Origin: JBHJGM01 sp964405825
Lineage (GTDB): Bacteria > Verrucomicrobiota > Verrucomicrobiia > Opitutales > JBHJGM01
Reading direction: 5' to 3'
NCBI GenBank assembly: GCA_964405825.1
Contig: CAYOPI010000037.1
Coordinates: 1-31,576, forward strand
Length of the DNA stretch: 31,576 nt
The first letter of the stretch is position 1. The number at the start of each line of letters is the position of its first letter. The translations under genes and the position numbers were made by a program. Shown here piece by piece: positions 1 through 10,400 of this stretch. The notes under the pieces are model-generated. The model did not search any database and had not been told where the DNA came from. It was given only the letters and a program-made list of their open reading frames with translations.

Positions 1-66
1 CTTGCCCAGCAGTCGCGGGGTCAGCCCAACGATGTTGAGCAGGGCGGTTCGGCGCACGGCTGCCAT
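1..66 (-). CDS. Probable ebo-cluster alkaline phosphatase-family protein, N-terminal fragment
   Basis: Only the first 22 codons are present; the gene runs off the left edge of the window. The ATG is at 66-64, 24 bp after the stop of the UbiA-like gene on the same strand. The visible residues include LLNIVGLTPRLLG. This resembles, from memory, the N-terminus of the alkaline phosphatase/nucleotide pyrophosphatase-type proteins (EboF type) found next to EboC in ebo clusters. In that family the strand is followed by metal-binding residues, which cannot be seen here. The identification rests on this short motif plus the neighbouring eboC-like gene, so it is tentative. No signal peptide can be judged from this fragment. 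Confidence 0.5.
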   Translation of the reverse strand, partial: MAAVRRTALLNIVGLTPRLLGK

Positions 67-90
67 GAGGTGCTGTTCTCGACGCGCTGG

Positions 91-1020
91 CTAGGTGGCG
101 GCGAACTTTTTCTGCAGCAACAGGGCCAAGGGAAAGAGGATCAACAGCGCAAGTCCGGCGGTGGGATGGACGACCGAAACGAGCATCGCGTCGAAGAGTA
201 CAATCCCCGCGAGCAGGCGCGAGACACAGCGGCCGATGTCAGCGGGTTTGGAACCGGGGCGTAGTGGCAACCGCACCGCAGCGACACACCACAGGGCCAT
301 TGCCAAAGCGAGTAAACCCGGCAACAGGTCGATCCACTCGCTGGTTTTGGTTCCGGGTACCCAGAGGCTCGGCGGCTTTTGCAGAATCAGCAGGATCAGC
401 AGCGGAGCCGGCAGCAGGCCGAGTATCCATATGCCCGAGCCCTTGCGACCGGTCGCCTCGCCCCGAGCGAAAAGGCTGAGACTGATGATGTAAATCCCCA
501 GCAAACCGCCGAAGAGAGCCGGAACCGGCCACTGCGCATCGAGCATCTCCTTGTTCGATTCGGGCCAGGAGAATCCAACGACAAGGTAAAGCAGCGTCCG
601 ACACCCACCCATCAGCGTGACCGACCAGGCGGTCTTTTTGTGCAGCCAGTCGTAGGCAACGATGGTCGCGGTCAGCGCGGTGATGAGCCAGCCGTGACAA
701 CCGCCGATGAGCAACGCGATGGACCCGAAGCCCAAGCCGCCGTAGCCGAGCCCCCACACGGTGCTGCGGGCGAGGCGGCCGCTGGGTATGGGTCGCTCGG
801 GCCGGTGTCGGGCATCCCAGTCGGCGTCGAAGGCGTCGTTTAGGATCGTCCCGCCGAAGTACAGCAAGGTGCCCCCCAGGCAGAGCAGGGGAAGCTGCCA
901 GGCCAGCGGGTCGCCGCCGCCCAGTATCCACGCCGCCACTACATTGCTCCAGACCGTGGGCGCGTTGGGCAGGCGCAGGAGATCAAGGACGGCCCGGACA
1001 TTCTGGCTCACCGTGGCCAT
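91..1020 (-). CDS. eboC: UbiA-family prenyltransferase, EboC-like
   Basis: A 309-residue integral membrane protein with about eight hydrophobic segments. The UbiA-superfamily first Asp motif NDxxDxxxD is intact at residues 61-69 (NDAFDADWD), followed by the usual basic loop RHRPERPIPSG. The second conserved region, YDWLHKK...MGGCR at about 123-141, is of the EboC type rather than the classical second DxxxD, so the aromatic or lipid acceptor cannot be predicted. Known ebo clusters pair this protein with a sugar-phosphate cyclase, TIM-barrel proteins and a phosphatase, and are implicated in moving small hydrophobic metabolite precursors to the periplasm. Here the gene lies between a dioxygenase (24-bp gap upstream) and the phosphatase fragment (24-bp gap downstream), which suggests one transcript. 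A GGAG lies about 15 nt upstream of the ATG, farther than usual. Confidence 0.8.
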   Translation of the reverse strand: MATVSQNVRAVLDLLRLPNAPTVWSNVVAAWILGGGDPLAWQLPLLCLGGTLLYFGGTILNDAFDADWDARHRPERPIPSGRLARSTVWGLGYGGLGFGSIALLIGGCHGWLITALTATIVAYDWLHKKTAWSVTLMGGCRTLLYLVVGFSWPESNKEMLDAQWPVPALFGGLLGIYIISLSLFARGEATGRKGSGIWILGLLPAPLLILLILQKPPSLWVPGTKTSEWIDLLPGLLALAMALWCVAAVRLPLRPGSKPADIGRCVSRLLAGIVLFDAMLVSVVHPTAGLALLILFPLALLLQKKFAAT

Positions 1021-1044
1021 CGCTGAATCGGCGGTCTCCAGAGG

Positions 1045-1971
1045 TCAGCTGACCGGCGGCAGCATCGCCTCAATCTCAGCGCGGCGGCCTTCCAGAAACT
1101 CCGGCAGCTTCAGCGCGGTGCCGAGGGCCTCGGGTGCCTCGTCGATGGCAAAGCCCGGACCATTGGTGGCCACCTCGCAGAGAACGCCCGATGGCTCGGG
1201 GAAATAGATCGAGTGGAAGTACTGGCGGTCGCGCACCGGAGAAACGGGATGAGGCATCGCGGCAATCTGCGCCCGCAACTGTTCCTGCGAAGGGTCGTCC
1301 TCGATGGCGAAGGCCACGTGGTGGACCGTCCCGTAGCCCTGAGTGCCGGGTTCGGCGTCGGAGTCCTCCAGCACGTCGATGCTGGTGCGGGGCGAGGGTG
1401 TGCCGAAGCTCAGGCGGGTGCGTTCACCCTGGCGCGCGGAGATCTTCGCGCCCACGCTCTGTTCAAGAAACTGAATCGTGGGCGCGCTCTCCCGGGTGAG
1501 GATGGTCGGAGGCGCAAGCCCGAGGATGGCGTGTTTCTCCTCGATTGAATCGGTGGTCCACCCCGAGGCTTCGATCCAGCCGTCGACACCGATCAGTTCC
1601 AGGGGCAAGCCGTCGGGATCTTCAAGGGCGATTCCATACTCTCCAAAACGGCCGTGAATCGGTGTGTACGCCACGTCGTGGCCGGTCAGGTGGGCCTTCC
1701 AGAAGTCCAGGGAGTTGCCGCGCACCTCGAAGGCAATGGCGGAAACCTGTCCGGCACCGACCTTGCCCTTCACGATGCCCGTCCAGGGGAAAAAGGTCAG
1801 CACGCTGCCCGGGGAGGCGCTGGCATCGCTGAAGTAGAAATGATACACGCCCGGATCATCGAAATTGACCGTTTTTTTGATGAAGCGCAGGCCCAGCACA
1901 TCGCGGTAGAAGGTGAGGTTGGCTTGCGGGTCGCGGGCGAACGCGGTCACGTGATGCAGTCCTAGAATCAT
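1045..1971 (-). CDS. VOC-family ring-cleaving dioxygenase, MhqO-like
   Basis: A 308-residue protein with two glyoxalase/bleomycin-resistance (VOC) modules. The first starts at the N-terminus (GLHHVTA, residues 4-10) and continues with FYRDVLGLRFIKKTVNFDD and PLELIGVDG. The second begins near GTVHHVAFAIED and ends at SGVLCEVATNG. His and Glu in these motifs match the metal ligands of extradiol-type VOC dioxygenases, and the overall layout matches MhqO proteins, which are linked to hydroquinone and quinone detoxification. The reading frame extends upstream to an ATG at 2022, but that start would overlap the flavin reductase gene by 31 bp and add residues the family lacks. The ATG at 1971 leaves a 20-bp gap and puts the HH motif at the family position. 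The flavin reductase next door fits oxidative aromatic or quinone metabolism. The substrate is unknown. Confidence 0.82.
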   Translation of the reverse strand: MILGLHHVTAFARDPQANLTFYRDVLGLRFIKKTVNFDDPGVYHFYFSDASASPGSVLTFFPWTGIVKGKVGAGQVSAIAFEVRGNSLDFWKAHLTGHDVAYTPIHGRFGEYGIALEDPDGLPLELIGVDGWIEASGWTTDSIEEKHAILGLAPPTILTRESAPTIQFLEQSVGAKISARQGERTRLSFGTPSPRTSIDVLEDSDAEPGTQGYGTVHHVAFAIEDDPSQEQLRAQIAAMPHPVSPVRDRQYFHSIYFPEPSGVLCEVATNGPGFAIDEAPEALGTALKLPEFLEGRRAEIEAMLPPVS

Positions 1972-1991
1972 GGGCTTGGGGATGATCGGGT

Positions 1992-2645
1992 TCAGGTAAA
2001 GAGTTTGGTTTGCTCCATCCACTGGCGGGCGAGGGCGGGCTCACCGGGAAGCCGGGGCATCTGGAAGCGCTCGCGTGTGCGCGTATAGAAGTCGGGGCTC
2101 TGCATGCGCCCGACAATCGGGTAGGCCTCCACGTTGATGAGGAAGGTCTCGGGGTCGAAGATGCCCTCGCGCAGGTGAGCGTACTGGACGATGCCGATGA
2201 CCAGGCGGTTGCCGCCTACCATCAGGGTCTGGTGCTCCAGGCACTCCAGGGCGGCGAGGGCGCCGGCGATGCGCGGCGGCTGGATGACAACCGACGGCTC
2301 CGTTTCAAGGCCGGCGACATCGAACTCGCTGACCTCGCTGGGAAAATCTCCGGCGGTCACGTTCATCGCCTTGGCCTGATCCTCATCGACCAGGTTGACG
2401 ACGAACTGGCCGTTCTCGGCAATGTTGGCGGCGGTGTCCTTGGCCACGTCCGGCCCGCGGTTGCCCGGGGCAAAGACCACTGTGGGCGGGTTGGCGCCCA
2501 TTGCGTTGAAGAAGCTGTAGGGCGCGGCGTTGAGGGTGCCGTCGGCCGCCTGCGTGCTCACCCAGGCGATCGGCCGGGGCACGACCAGCCCGGCCAGCAG
2601 ACGGTAGGCGGCACCCGGCGAGAGCGTGCGAAAGTCCTGTTGCAT
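1992..2645 (-). CDS. Flavin reductase-like, FMN-binding split-barrel protein
   Basis: A 217-residue cytosolic protein of the flavin reductase-like domain family. The N-terminal stretch LLAGLVVPRPIAWVSTQ, followed by LNAAPYSFFNAMGANPP, is the characteristic FMN-binding part, and ENGQFVVNLVDE fits the dimeric split barrel. No signal peptide or membrane segment is seen. Members reduce flavin with NAD(P)H or act as FMN-dependent oxidoreductases; the sequence alone does not separate these. An in-frame TAA lies four codons upstream of the ATG at 2645, so this start is secure. A GGAGG is present but 18 nt away. The gene is followed after 20 bp by the MhqO-like dioxygenase on the same strand, a pairing consistent with redox processing of aromatic or quinone compounds. 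Confidence 0.85.
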   Translation of the reverse strand: MQQDFRTLSPGAAYRLLAGLVVPRPIAWVSTQAADGTLNAAPYSFFNAMGANPPTVVFAPGNRGPDVAKDTAANIAENGQFVVNLVDEDQAKAMNVTAGDFPSEVSEFDVAGLETEPSVVIQPPRIAGALAALECLEHQTLMVGGNRLVIGIVQYAHLREGIFDPETFLINVEAYPIVGRMQSPDFYTRTRERFQMPRLPGEPALARQWMEQTKLFT

Positions 2646-2740
2646 GCGGCGGTCTTAGATATGCCTCCGGCCAAATGCAACCGCTGCCCGGGGGTACCCA
2701 GCCGCGCGGGCCTGGCATCTCCAACCGGCCAGCAAAGGCT
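2646..2740. other. Intergenic gap between tpsB and the flavin reductase gene
   Basis: 95 bp between two minus-strand genes. It contains GC-rich self-complementary pieces around 2686-2706 (GCTG...CAGC with a GGTACC core) but no U-rich tract, so a terminator after tpsB is not convincing. No promoter hexamers could be placed reliably for the downstream flavin reductase gene. Confidence 0.4.
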
Positions 2741-4444
2741 CTAGAAAATGTTCAGCTGCACGGCGAAGTGCGCAAAGACATCGTTGCCCTCGATCTCGCG
2801 ATCGTTCTGGTCCAGCGGCACCGCCACGGCCAGACGCCCGGTCAGGTGCTTGTAGATGTCGAAGCGCGCGCCTACGCCGACACTCTGCAGGAAGTCGTTG
2901 GAGTCGATCCCCTCGCCCCCGCCCTTGAACGGGAAGGTGCCGCCGTGGTCGGCAAAGGCAAAGACGTCGAGACGGTCACGCGGGGCCAGCGCTTTGGAGT
3001 CCTTGGGCTCAAACGGCGAACGCAGCGAAGCAATGAACTCGACGCTGGCGTAGTAACCCCGCCGTGCGGCGAGCAAACCCTCGCTGGCACCTCGAACCGT
3101 GAAGGCGCCGCCGATCTGAAACTGCTCGGAAGGCGGCAGGTCGGCGTCGTCGGAAAGCTGCCACGCGGTGTTGATGGCCACGCTGAAGCGGCTTTCGCCC
3201 AGTCGTTGCAGGCGGCTGAGCGTCCCCCGATAGGCGAAGAAGGCCTCCTCCCCGCCAAGGAATCCGCTGCCCATGCCAACGTTGGCGCGTTGCTCGGTGA
3301 ACCACACGCCGTTTCCCTGACTGATCTGGCCATTGGTCCCGAAGGAAAACACCGCCAGGTCGATGTCTTCCTGAAGCACCCCGCCAAAGAATGAAAGGGA
3401 TTCGCGAAAGCTGAAGCGGCTGAAGACCGACCACTGCTGCCCGGCCGAAACGTAGACCGGCTGCAGGATGCCCACGGTGAGGTCCAGGGAATCTCCGTTG
3501 ATGTCCAGCGGCTCGAAGGCACCGTTGATGATCTCGGTGTCGCCCATGGTTGCGGCAAACTCCAGGATGGTATCCCATTGAGTGACCGGAACGCTGTAGG
3601 CCCCGGAAAAGGACTCGGTGCCGTTTGAGAAGGTGGCCACGGCCAGGGCGGTGTCGCCGGCAAAGAGCAGGCTTCGCCCCTGGGCAAACGCGCCGATTCG
3701 AATCTCGCCGTTGGTTTCGCGGCCCAGATTGTCGACGAAGACCGAGGCGCGCAGAGGCTGCGGCGGAGCCAGGTCGAGGAAGAGGTCCGTTGTCCCAAAC
3801 GCGGCACCGGGTGCCAGCTCGGCGCGCAGGCGGCTCTCGTTGAGTCGATTGAAGCGCACCAGCCCTTCTTCAAGCTCGGCGATGGAGACCAGCTCGCCTT
3901 CGCTCAGCCCGAGGCGACGGCGCACGTAGGCGTCGTAACGCTCGGACCCCGAGCCCTGTAGCTCGATCATGCCCACGCGTCCTTCCACCAGCTGAACGGT
4001 TACTCTGCCGTCCTCGACGTCCTGCGGCGGCAACACCGCGCGTGCCGTGGGAAAACCCAGGGCATCGTACTGCGAGTTCACCGCATCGACGATGGAGAGC
4101 AGTTCGTTGAGGCTGACGGTGCGCCCTTCGCACAAGGAGCGCAGGTACGCCAGGAAGTCCTCGTCGAGGATCTCGCTGGGCGGATCGAAAATCAGTTGCG
4201 CCAAAGGCATGAGGGGCACGTCGCCGCCTTCGACCTTCTCGGAAGGGTCGCGGTCGGGCGTGTCGATGCGCACCTCCAGGCGTCCTTCACGCAAGGCCTG
4301 CTCGATGCGAAAACGCTCTCGGGCCTCGCGGTCGCGCTGCTGGATTCCACCCGGTGTCGCGCCGGGCGGCACGGTCTGGGCAGGGACGTGGAGCGGGGCG
4401 ACCGCCAGAAGCAGGGCCGCGGTAAACAGTGGGGGAAGGCGCAT
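2741..4444 (-). CDS. TpsB outer-membrane transporter, ShlB/FhaC/HecB family
   Basis: A 567-residue Omp85-superfamily pore that would secrete the adjacent TpsA. Order of parts: signal peptide (residues 1-23, ending VPAQ); charged helix IQQRDREARERFRIEQALR (about 34-52), corresponding to the FhaC plug helix; two POTRA domains (about 78-155 and 157-230, starting LIFDPPSEILDEDFLAYL); then a barrel opening with VFVDNLGRETNGEIRIG. A VRGASEG motif near residue 450 matches the conserved VRG[YF] loop, and the chain ends in Phe (QLNIF), as the BAM signal requires. The reading frame extends upstream to 4573, inside tpsA. The ATG at 4444 is chosen because it directly precedes the signal peptide and leaves a 16-bp gap after the tpsA stop. 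No Shine-Dalgarno sequence is seen, so translational coupling is likely. Confidence 0.92.
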   Translation of the reverse strand: MRLPPLFTAALLLAVAPLHVPAQTVPPGATPGGIQQRDREARERFRIEQALREGRLEVRIDTPDRDPSEKVEGGDVPLMPLAQLIFDPPSEILDEDFLAYLRSLCEGRTVSLNELLSIVDAVNSQYDALGFPTARAVLPPQDVEDGRVTVQLVEGRVGMIELQGSGSERYDAYVRRRLGLSEGELVSIAELEEGLVRFNRLNESRLRAELAPGAAFGTTDLFLDLAPPQPLRASVFVDNLGRETNGEIRIGAFAQGRSLLFAGDTALAVATFSNGTESFSGAYSVPVTQWDTILEFAATMGDTEIINGAFEPLDINGDSLDLTVGILQPVYVSAGQQWSVFSRFSFRESLSFFGGVLQEDIDLAVFSFGTNGQISQGNGVWFTEQRANVGMGSGFLGGEEAFFAYRGTLSRLQRLGESRFSVAINTAWQLSDDADLPPSEQFQIGGAFTVRGASEGLLAARRGYYASVEFIASLRSPFEPKDSKALAPRDRLDVFAFADHGGTFPFKGGGEGIDSNDFLQSVGVGARFDIYKHLTGRLAVAVPLDQNDREIEGNDVFAHFAVQLNIF

Positions 4445-4460
4445 GCGCGATGGAGGGGGA

Positions 4461-7400
4461 TTACAACAGCCCATCTGCCGGGCTGTCGCCGGCGGGGACG
4501 TCGGGAATCGTTTCGTCTTCGGCGGGGTTGTCGCCCGCCGGGCCTGCGGGCACCCCGGGGATGGTCTCGTCAAGCACGCCCGGCAGTTCCCATTGGCTGG
4601 CCAGCATCTGGTCGAACTGCGTGTCGAAGGTGTTGGTCTCGGGCTGCGAGTTGGCGGCGACCAAAATGGAGCGCACCGTCACGACCAGGTCATCGAACTG
4701 CGAGCCGGAAACGAGCATTTCCTTGCTGCCAAAGGCGTCGTTCTCCTCGAGTTGGAAGAACTTCTGTCGTAGCAGCAGGAGGCTGTTTTCGTCGCTGAAG
4801 GCATCGTTGATGACGCGGTCCAGCGTGTAACTGATGACGAGGTTGTCGGTGATGAGTTCGGGCCCCGAAAGGATGAAGGCGTAGCCGTTGTCGAGGGTGA
4901 ACAGGCGATGGCTGATCGGGCGCGGGGTGCGGTCTTCAGTGTCCACGCGCATGACCGTGTCGGGCGACTCGAACAGTGCCTGCTTCCCGGCCCAGCCCTC
5001 CAGCACGCTCAACGACGGCGTCTCGAAGAAGACCTCGGCCTCCTCGGCCCGCAACAGCGTGAGCACCACGGGCACCTCGCTGTCGACATCCAGGATGATC
5101 GACTCGGCCACGCGGCCCGCCCCGCCTTCGAGCCCCAGGGTCATCTGCGGCTCGTCGCCTGCGTGATTGACCCCGAGTTCGATAAAGTCGGCGCGGATGT
5201 TCAGTTCGCTGCTCAAGGTGAGCGAGTCAATCGACAGACGCGCACCCGGGGCATCGAGGGAGATCGTGCCGCCGGCCGCACCACCGCCGACCGTCTCGGC
5301 GAAGTCCAGGAAGGCCTGCGGGTTGTTGTCGGTGAAGCCCAACGGCAGCGCGAAGGTTTCCTCCGAGCCGAAACGGGACACCGAGGCCGAGCCGCTCGAG
5401 CCAAGCGCCATGCCGGTGCTGGCAAAGATGTAGTCAATGTTCAGGTCGCCTTCGCGGGCATTGACGTCCAGGGCACCGTCGCGGCTGATGAGACGGCCGA
5501 CGTTGAAGTCCGACCCGAAGAAGTCAATGGCGATGTCCCCGGCCGCGAACAGCTCGAAGGCGCCGCTCCCGCGCAGGTTGAGGCGGGCAATGTCGCCTGC
5601 GCCCGGAAGCGCTGAACCGGAATCGACAATCTCGCCCAGTGAGCCGTCGGTGGAAACCAGCCAAACCGTCTCGGCATCCAGGTCGACTGTCGGCAGGGGA
5701 GACCCGGCACCGGGCAGAGCGTCGATCCCCGAATCGATGTTGCCCTGGGCAATCAGGAACAGCTCGCCGGTGGCCGAGGCCGGACCGAGCGACAGGCCGC
5801 CGTCGCTGCGAATCCAGGCGTTGCCCCCGACGATCCCGACCGATTCCAGGTCGAGGTCACCGGCGTTGAAATAGGCGAGGCTGCCGCTGGTGGTCGTCGC
5901 TTCCAGTGCCGCCGCTCCTTCGAAGAGATTCGAGACGTTGGCGTCGCCGGTGCCCAGCACCTGCAGGCTGACCCTTTCGCCGCGAACGCTGACGGCGCCC
6001 TCGGTGCCGATACCATCCAGCGTGGTCAGCTGTACCACCCCGCCGTTGGTGGCGTTGACCTGCGCGTTGAGGAGCGAGTCCACCGCGGCGGCCTCAATCG
6101 AGCCGGTGCTGGTAATCTCGACCCGTCCGGGCCCGCTTACCGCACCCACGTCGAGGTCTCCGAGGCTCTGCACGCGCACATTGCTCTGCGCGGCGATGTT
6201 CAACGTTTCCAGCAGAGCCACCTCAAGCGCGTTCTGGAAGGCCCCCACTTCGCTGTCGGTGATCAGGTCGACGGTGCGGGCCTCGATGTTGTTCTGGTCA
6301 TCGTCGAAGGCATCGAGGATTGAACCGTTCGAGCGCAGGAACAGGCCCTGGCCGGTGAAGATGAAATCGATCGGCAGGTCGCCGCCGGTCTGCGTCAGGT
6401 GAATGTCCTGCAGAGCGCGAGCGGTGAGGTTTCCGGTGAGGCCCAGGCGCAGCGGATCGTCGACGGTGCCGATGCCACCGTTGGCGGCCTCAAGGACCAG
6501 GCCGTTGGCCGTAATGTGCTGGGTGCCGTCGGCGATGGGGGCGGCGAAAATGCCCCCCTCGACCTTGAAGCGAACGTCGCTGGTCGTGCTTGCGCGCTCG
6601 ATGTTGATGTCCTCCTCCGAGCCGATGAAGACCTGGTTGAGCGCCGTCACGCTGAGGGTCCCGCCGCCGTCCACGTCGACGTCGATATCCACGTCCTCGC
6701 GCTGGGCAATGCGCACAAAGTCGTCGGTCACCTCGATGTCGTCACGCTCGGCTCCGGAGAGCGCCAGCTTGACCTCGTCGGTGAGTTCCTTCGGCTCGGG
6801 CCCGCGTTCGATGAACAGGTCACCCTGGGTCGAGCCCACCTGGCCGTTGGCCACGATGGTCACGTTGCGCCCGATGATGTTCGGGTCCTCGATGCGGGCG
6901 TCGGTGTCGCTGGTGCCCTGAATGAGCGCCGCGCTGATGCTCGTTTCCAGGTCGCTCTGTTGCCAGAGGTAGCCGCTGCTGATGCCGGAGAAGGCATCGG
7001 TCACGGCGAGGGCATCGAGCGTGCCGTCGGTCTGGAAATCCGTCGAGTAGTCGCTCCGGGCGATCTCGCGCCAGGCGTTTGTCAGCTCGACTTCGCGCTC
7101 GCCGATTTCGGCCAGGCTCAGGCCCTGATTGAGCAGGGCGGCCCGCTCGCTGGCCTCGAAGGTAAAGACTACGTTGGGGTCGACGGCCGAGACGACCGGA
7201 TTGCCGTCGGCGTCGAGGGTCAGCTCACGCGCCTCGCGCCAGTAGCGTTCGTAGACGTCGGCCACCGTGTCGCGCCGGCTTTCCTCGGCAAACTCGCCGA
7301 TCAGCCCGTTGTCTTCCCACAGTCCGAGCAACTCGGCCTCGGTCTTGGGGTCGCGCACTTCGTCGGGGTTGGCGTCGATCAGGTCCCCGGCCAGGGTGGT

Positions 7401-10400
7401 CAGAAAGACGTCGCCGCTGCCGCTTTGAAGACGGTCGATGTGCAGGTCGTCGGTCGTCTCCACGATGCGGATATCCGTTGCCGAACGCGCGCTGACGGCG
7501 GCCTCACCGGTGGAGTGAACCCGCAGGAACTCGCTGCCGCCGATGCTGCCGTTGCGCGCCTGCAGGTTGATCCCGGCTGCCTCAATGACGGCACCCGTGC
7601 CGGTGTCCGCGTTTACAATCGAACCATCGGCAAACAGGTTGGCCTCACCGCCGGTGACATTGACCGAGGCCACTCGGAGGTCGCCGGTAATCTCGTTGAC
7701 GGCCAGGAAGTCGCGAGCCGAAGCCGAGAACGTTCCGGTGCTGCCCGTGTCGATGTCAATCGTCTCGGCCGCTGTGCCGACGCTGCCTCCCAGACCCTCC
7801 AGGTTCACGCTGCGCGCCAGCACGCGCCCGGCACCGTTTGCGTCCAGAACGCTTCCCGCAGTCGACCGCACCGAGGCGGTACCGTCACCGGCACGCAGCA
7901 CGCCGCCGATGTAAACGTCGCCGATGCTCGTGACGTCGATCCCGCCGGACTCGTTGCCGAGGAAGGCGATCTCAATCGGGATGTCCGCCTGCAGGGTGTG
8001 CCGGTGGAAGTCCTTGCGACCGCTGTCAAAGATGGTCGTCTCGCTGTATTCGCGCTCGGCGCACCAGCTGATGCCCAGGAACGAATCCGTGTCCACGCAA
8101 CGGTCGCGGTAGATGGGCTGCCCCACCTGCCGTTCGGCCTGGGTGACTTGACTGCTGAACTGATAGGTGTAAAACGCGCTGCCGCCCTCGAAAATCAACG
8201 CCGAGCCTTCCAGCAGCGGCTCGCGGTCAAGGGCCCGGGTGTTCGAGGTGGTCACGGTATCCGGGTCGGTGGCCAGCCAGTCGCCGATCGCGCCGAGGTC
8301 GGCCCCGAAGAACGTGCGCGAGCGATTCGCCTTCACCACCGTGCGGCGCGTGCTGAAGTTCTGCCCGGTCACCCAGACGTATCGGCGCCCTTCCAGCGGC
8401 TGGTACTGCGAAGTGCTGCTGCCGCCATCGAAGGTGGGTACCCCGTTGGCATCCAGCGTACGTGAGTCGAAGACCTGCACCTGACCGCCCAGACGCGAGT
8501 ACTGCGTGATCAACGGGTCGGTGTCCTCGCGCTGCACCCCGTTCGGCAGCGCGTTGATGTTGAAGATCTCGCCATCGAGGACCCGGCGCGAGGTGTCCGT
8601 AATCTTGATTACGCCCTCGACCCCGTTGCCCGAGTCCAGTCCGTTGATGAACAGCGGCAGGTTCGTCGCGTTGTTGATGCTGAACTGGCTGAAGCCGTCC
8701 AGAGCGACCAGGCGGCCCCCGCCGGTGCTGAAGATGTCGCCAAACAACTCGATGTAGCCACCCAGCGCGGCCGAGCTGTCAACTTCCAGACGATCGAGCG
8801 CGGCGTTGTAGAACAGCGGCAAACTGCCATCGCCGTTGCCCGCCGGCCCGGTGTTCACCCGGAAGAGCGGACTGGTGCCCGGATTGAGCACGCGCAGGAT
8901 GTTGTAGGTCTGGCGGAACGACTCGATCTGCGACAGCTCCGAAGCGCCGATCTCCAGCGACTGGTCGGCAAAGCCGCTTTGGATCAGCCCGTTGACGTTG
9001 AGCTTGTCGGCGCTGATGAAGATGCTCCCGCCGAAGATGCGCGTGCCCTTGTTGCCCAGGTCGCCGCGCGCTTCGACCTGCGAGCGGGTCAGCGTGCGGT
9101 TGGTCCGGCCGGCCTCGGACTCATTCTGCAGGTTCTGGAAGATCTCCTCCGGATTGCCTGCCTGGTGGTCGAAGCCGAAGGTGAAGCTCTTGACGAAGTC
9201 GCCGTCGGAGGCCAGGCGGATAGTCGCGGCGTCGATGTTGCCCAGCACGCGGATGGAGCCCCGGCTGTTGATGTCCACCGGGCCGCGGCGGTTCTCGGTG
9301 TCGCCGTTGAGGATCACCTCCGAGGGCAGGAGGAAGACCGCGCCGTCGCCGTTGACGTCGCCGGGAATGTCCTCGCCCTGGAACGTATTCAAGATCGTGA
9401 TACGAGGTTCGGGCGAACCGGTCGCGTCGATCACCGTTACGTTGGCCGTTCGGCCAATCGCGTTTCGGGCGTTGATGTCCTCGGCGCTGGACACCGGTGC
9501 TTCGTTGAAGGTCACCCGGCCCCCGGACTGGTCCGGAATGAAGAGGCTGGAAAACTCCAGAAACAGCGGGGTGTCGTTGGTCACCTCTATCACCGCATCG
9601 CCGGGGGCGCGCAGCTCGCCGGCCCCGGTCAGGTAGTCGGCGGTGATGAAGACATTGCCTGGCGAGGCCACGATGGGATCGATCTCCACGAACGGCACCT
9701 CGGGGTCCCGGCCCTTGAGTTCGTCCAGCTGGGTCTGCAGGAAGTCTGCTTCCGACTCAAAGGCCAGAGCCACGTCCAGACCGTCGTACTCGGCCGCGCG
9801 CTCGCGCAGGAACACAATCCGCTCGGCCAGCAGGTTGGCGATGGGCTGGGGGTCGGTGATGGAGAAGCTCACGCCCTCCGAGTTTTCGGTCTGCAGGATG
9901 GACTGCCCGGGATTGTCCGGGTCCTCGACCGTGGTGATGTAGAGGAACTGGAAGTTCTGGATGCCCGAGCGCACGATGCCGTCGGCGACGATGCCCGAAT
10001 CGCTGCTCTCGATGCGCTCGCCGCCGAATTGATCCAGCGATGGCTCTCCGCCCAGAATGCCGCGGAAGAAATCGTCCACGGCGTCGACGGCTTCGTCGTA
10101 AATTGACTTGTCCAGGGCGAAGGCGCTGACGAAGACGCTGCCCTCGGCGGCTACCAGCTCGATGTCCTGGACCGCCTCGGCAATCGCGCCGCCCTCAATG
10201 ATAAGCGTATTGGTCTGGTCGATACGCGAGCGGGCCGAGTCGGCCGAAATCGGCACCAGCGAACGGTTCCACAGCCGCGTGTCGGTAAAGACCGAAACGT
10301 TTTCCGAGAAGATATCGTCTTCCCCGGCGGCCAGTCGCAGGTTTTCGAAAGCCGTCAGGACGGCACCCGAGCGCACCCGCACCTCGTTGTCCATTGCGGC

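Noticed and set aside
1972..2022. Longer start for the VOC dioxygenase
   Set aside because: It would overlap the flavin reductase gene and add residues before the family N-terminus.
2741..4573. Longer TpsB start at 4573
   Set aside because: It would place 43 Pro/Arg-rich residues before a clear signal peptide and overlap tpsA by 113 bp.
6399..8465. Plus-strand open frame of 688 codons inside tpsA
   Set aside because: It lies fully antisense to the TpsA frame, its composition follows the complementary codons, and it has no recognisable domain. Long antisense frames are expected in GC-rich genes.
9336..9359. Dockerin domain and cellulosome link
   Set aside because: Only one calcium-loop half is present and no cohesin or second dockerin half is visible.
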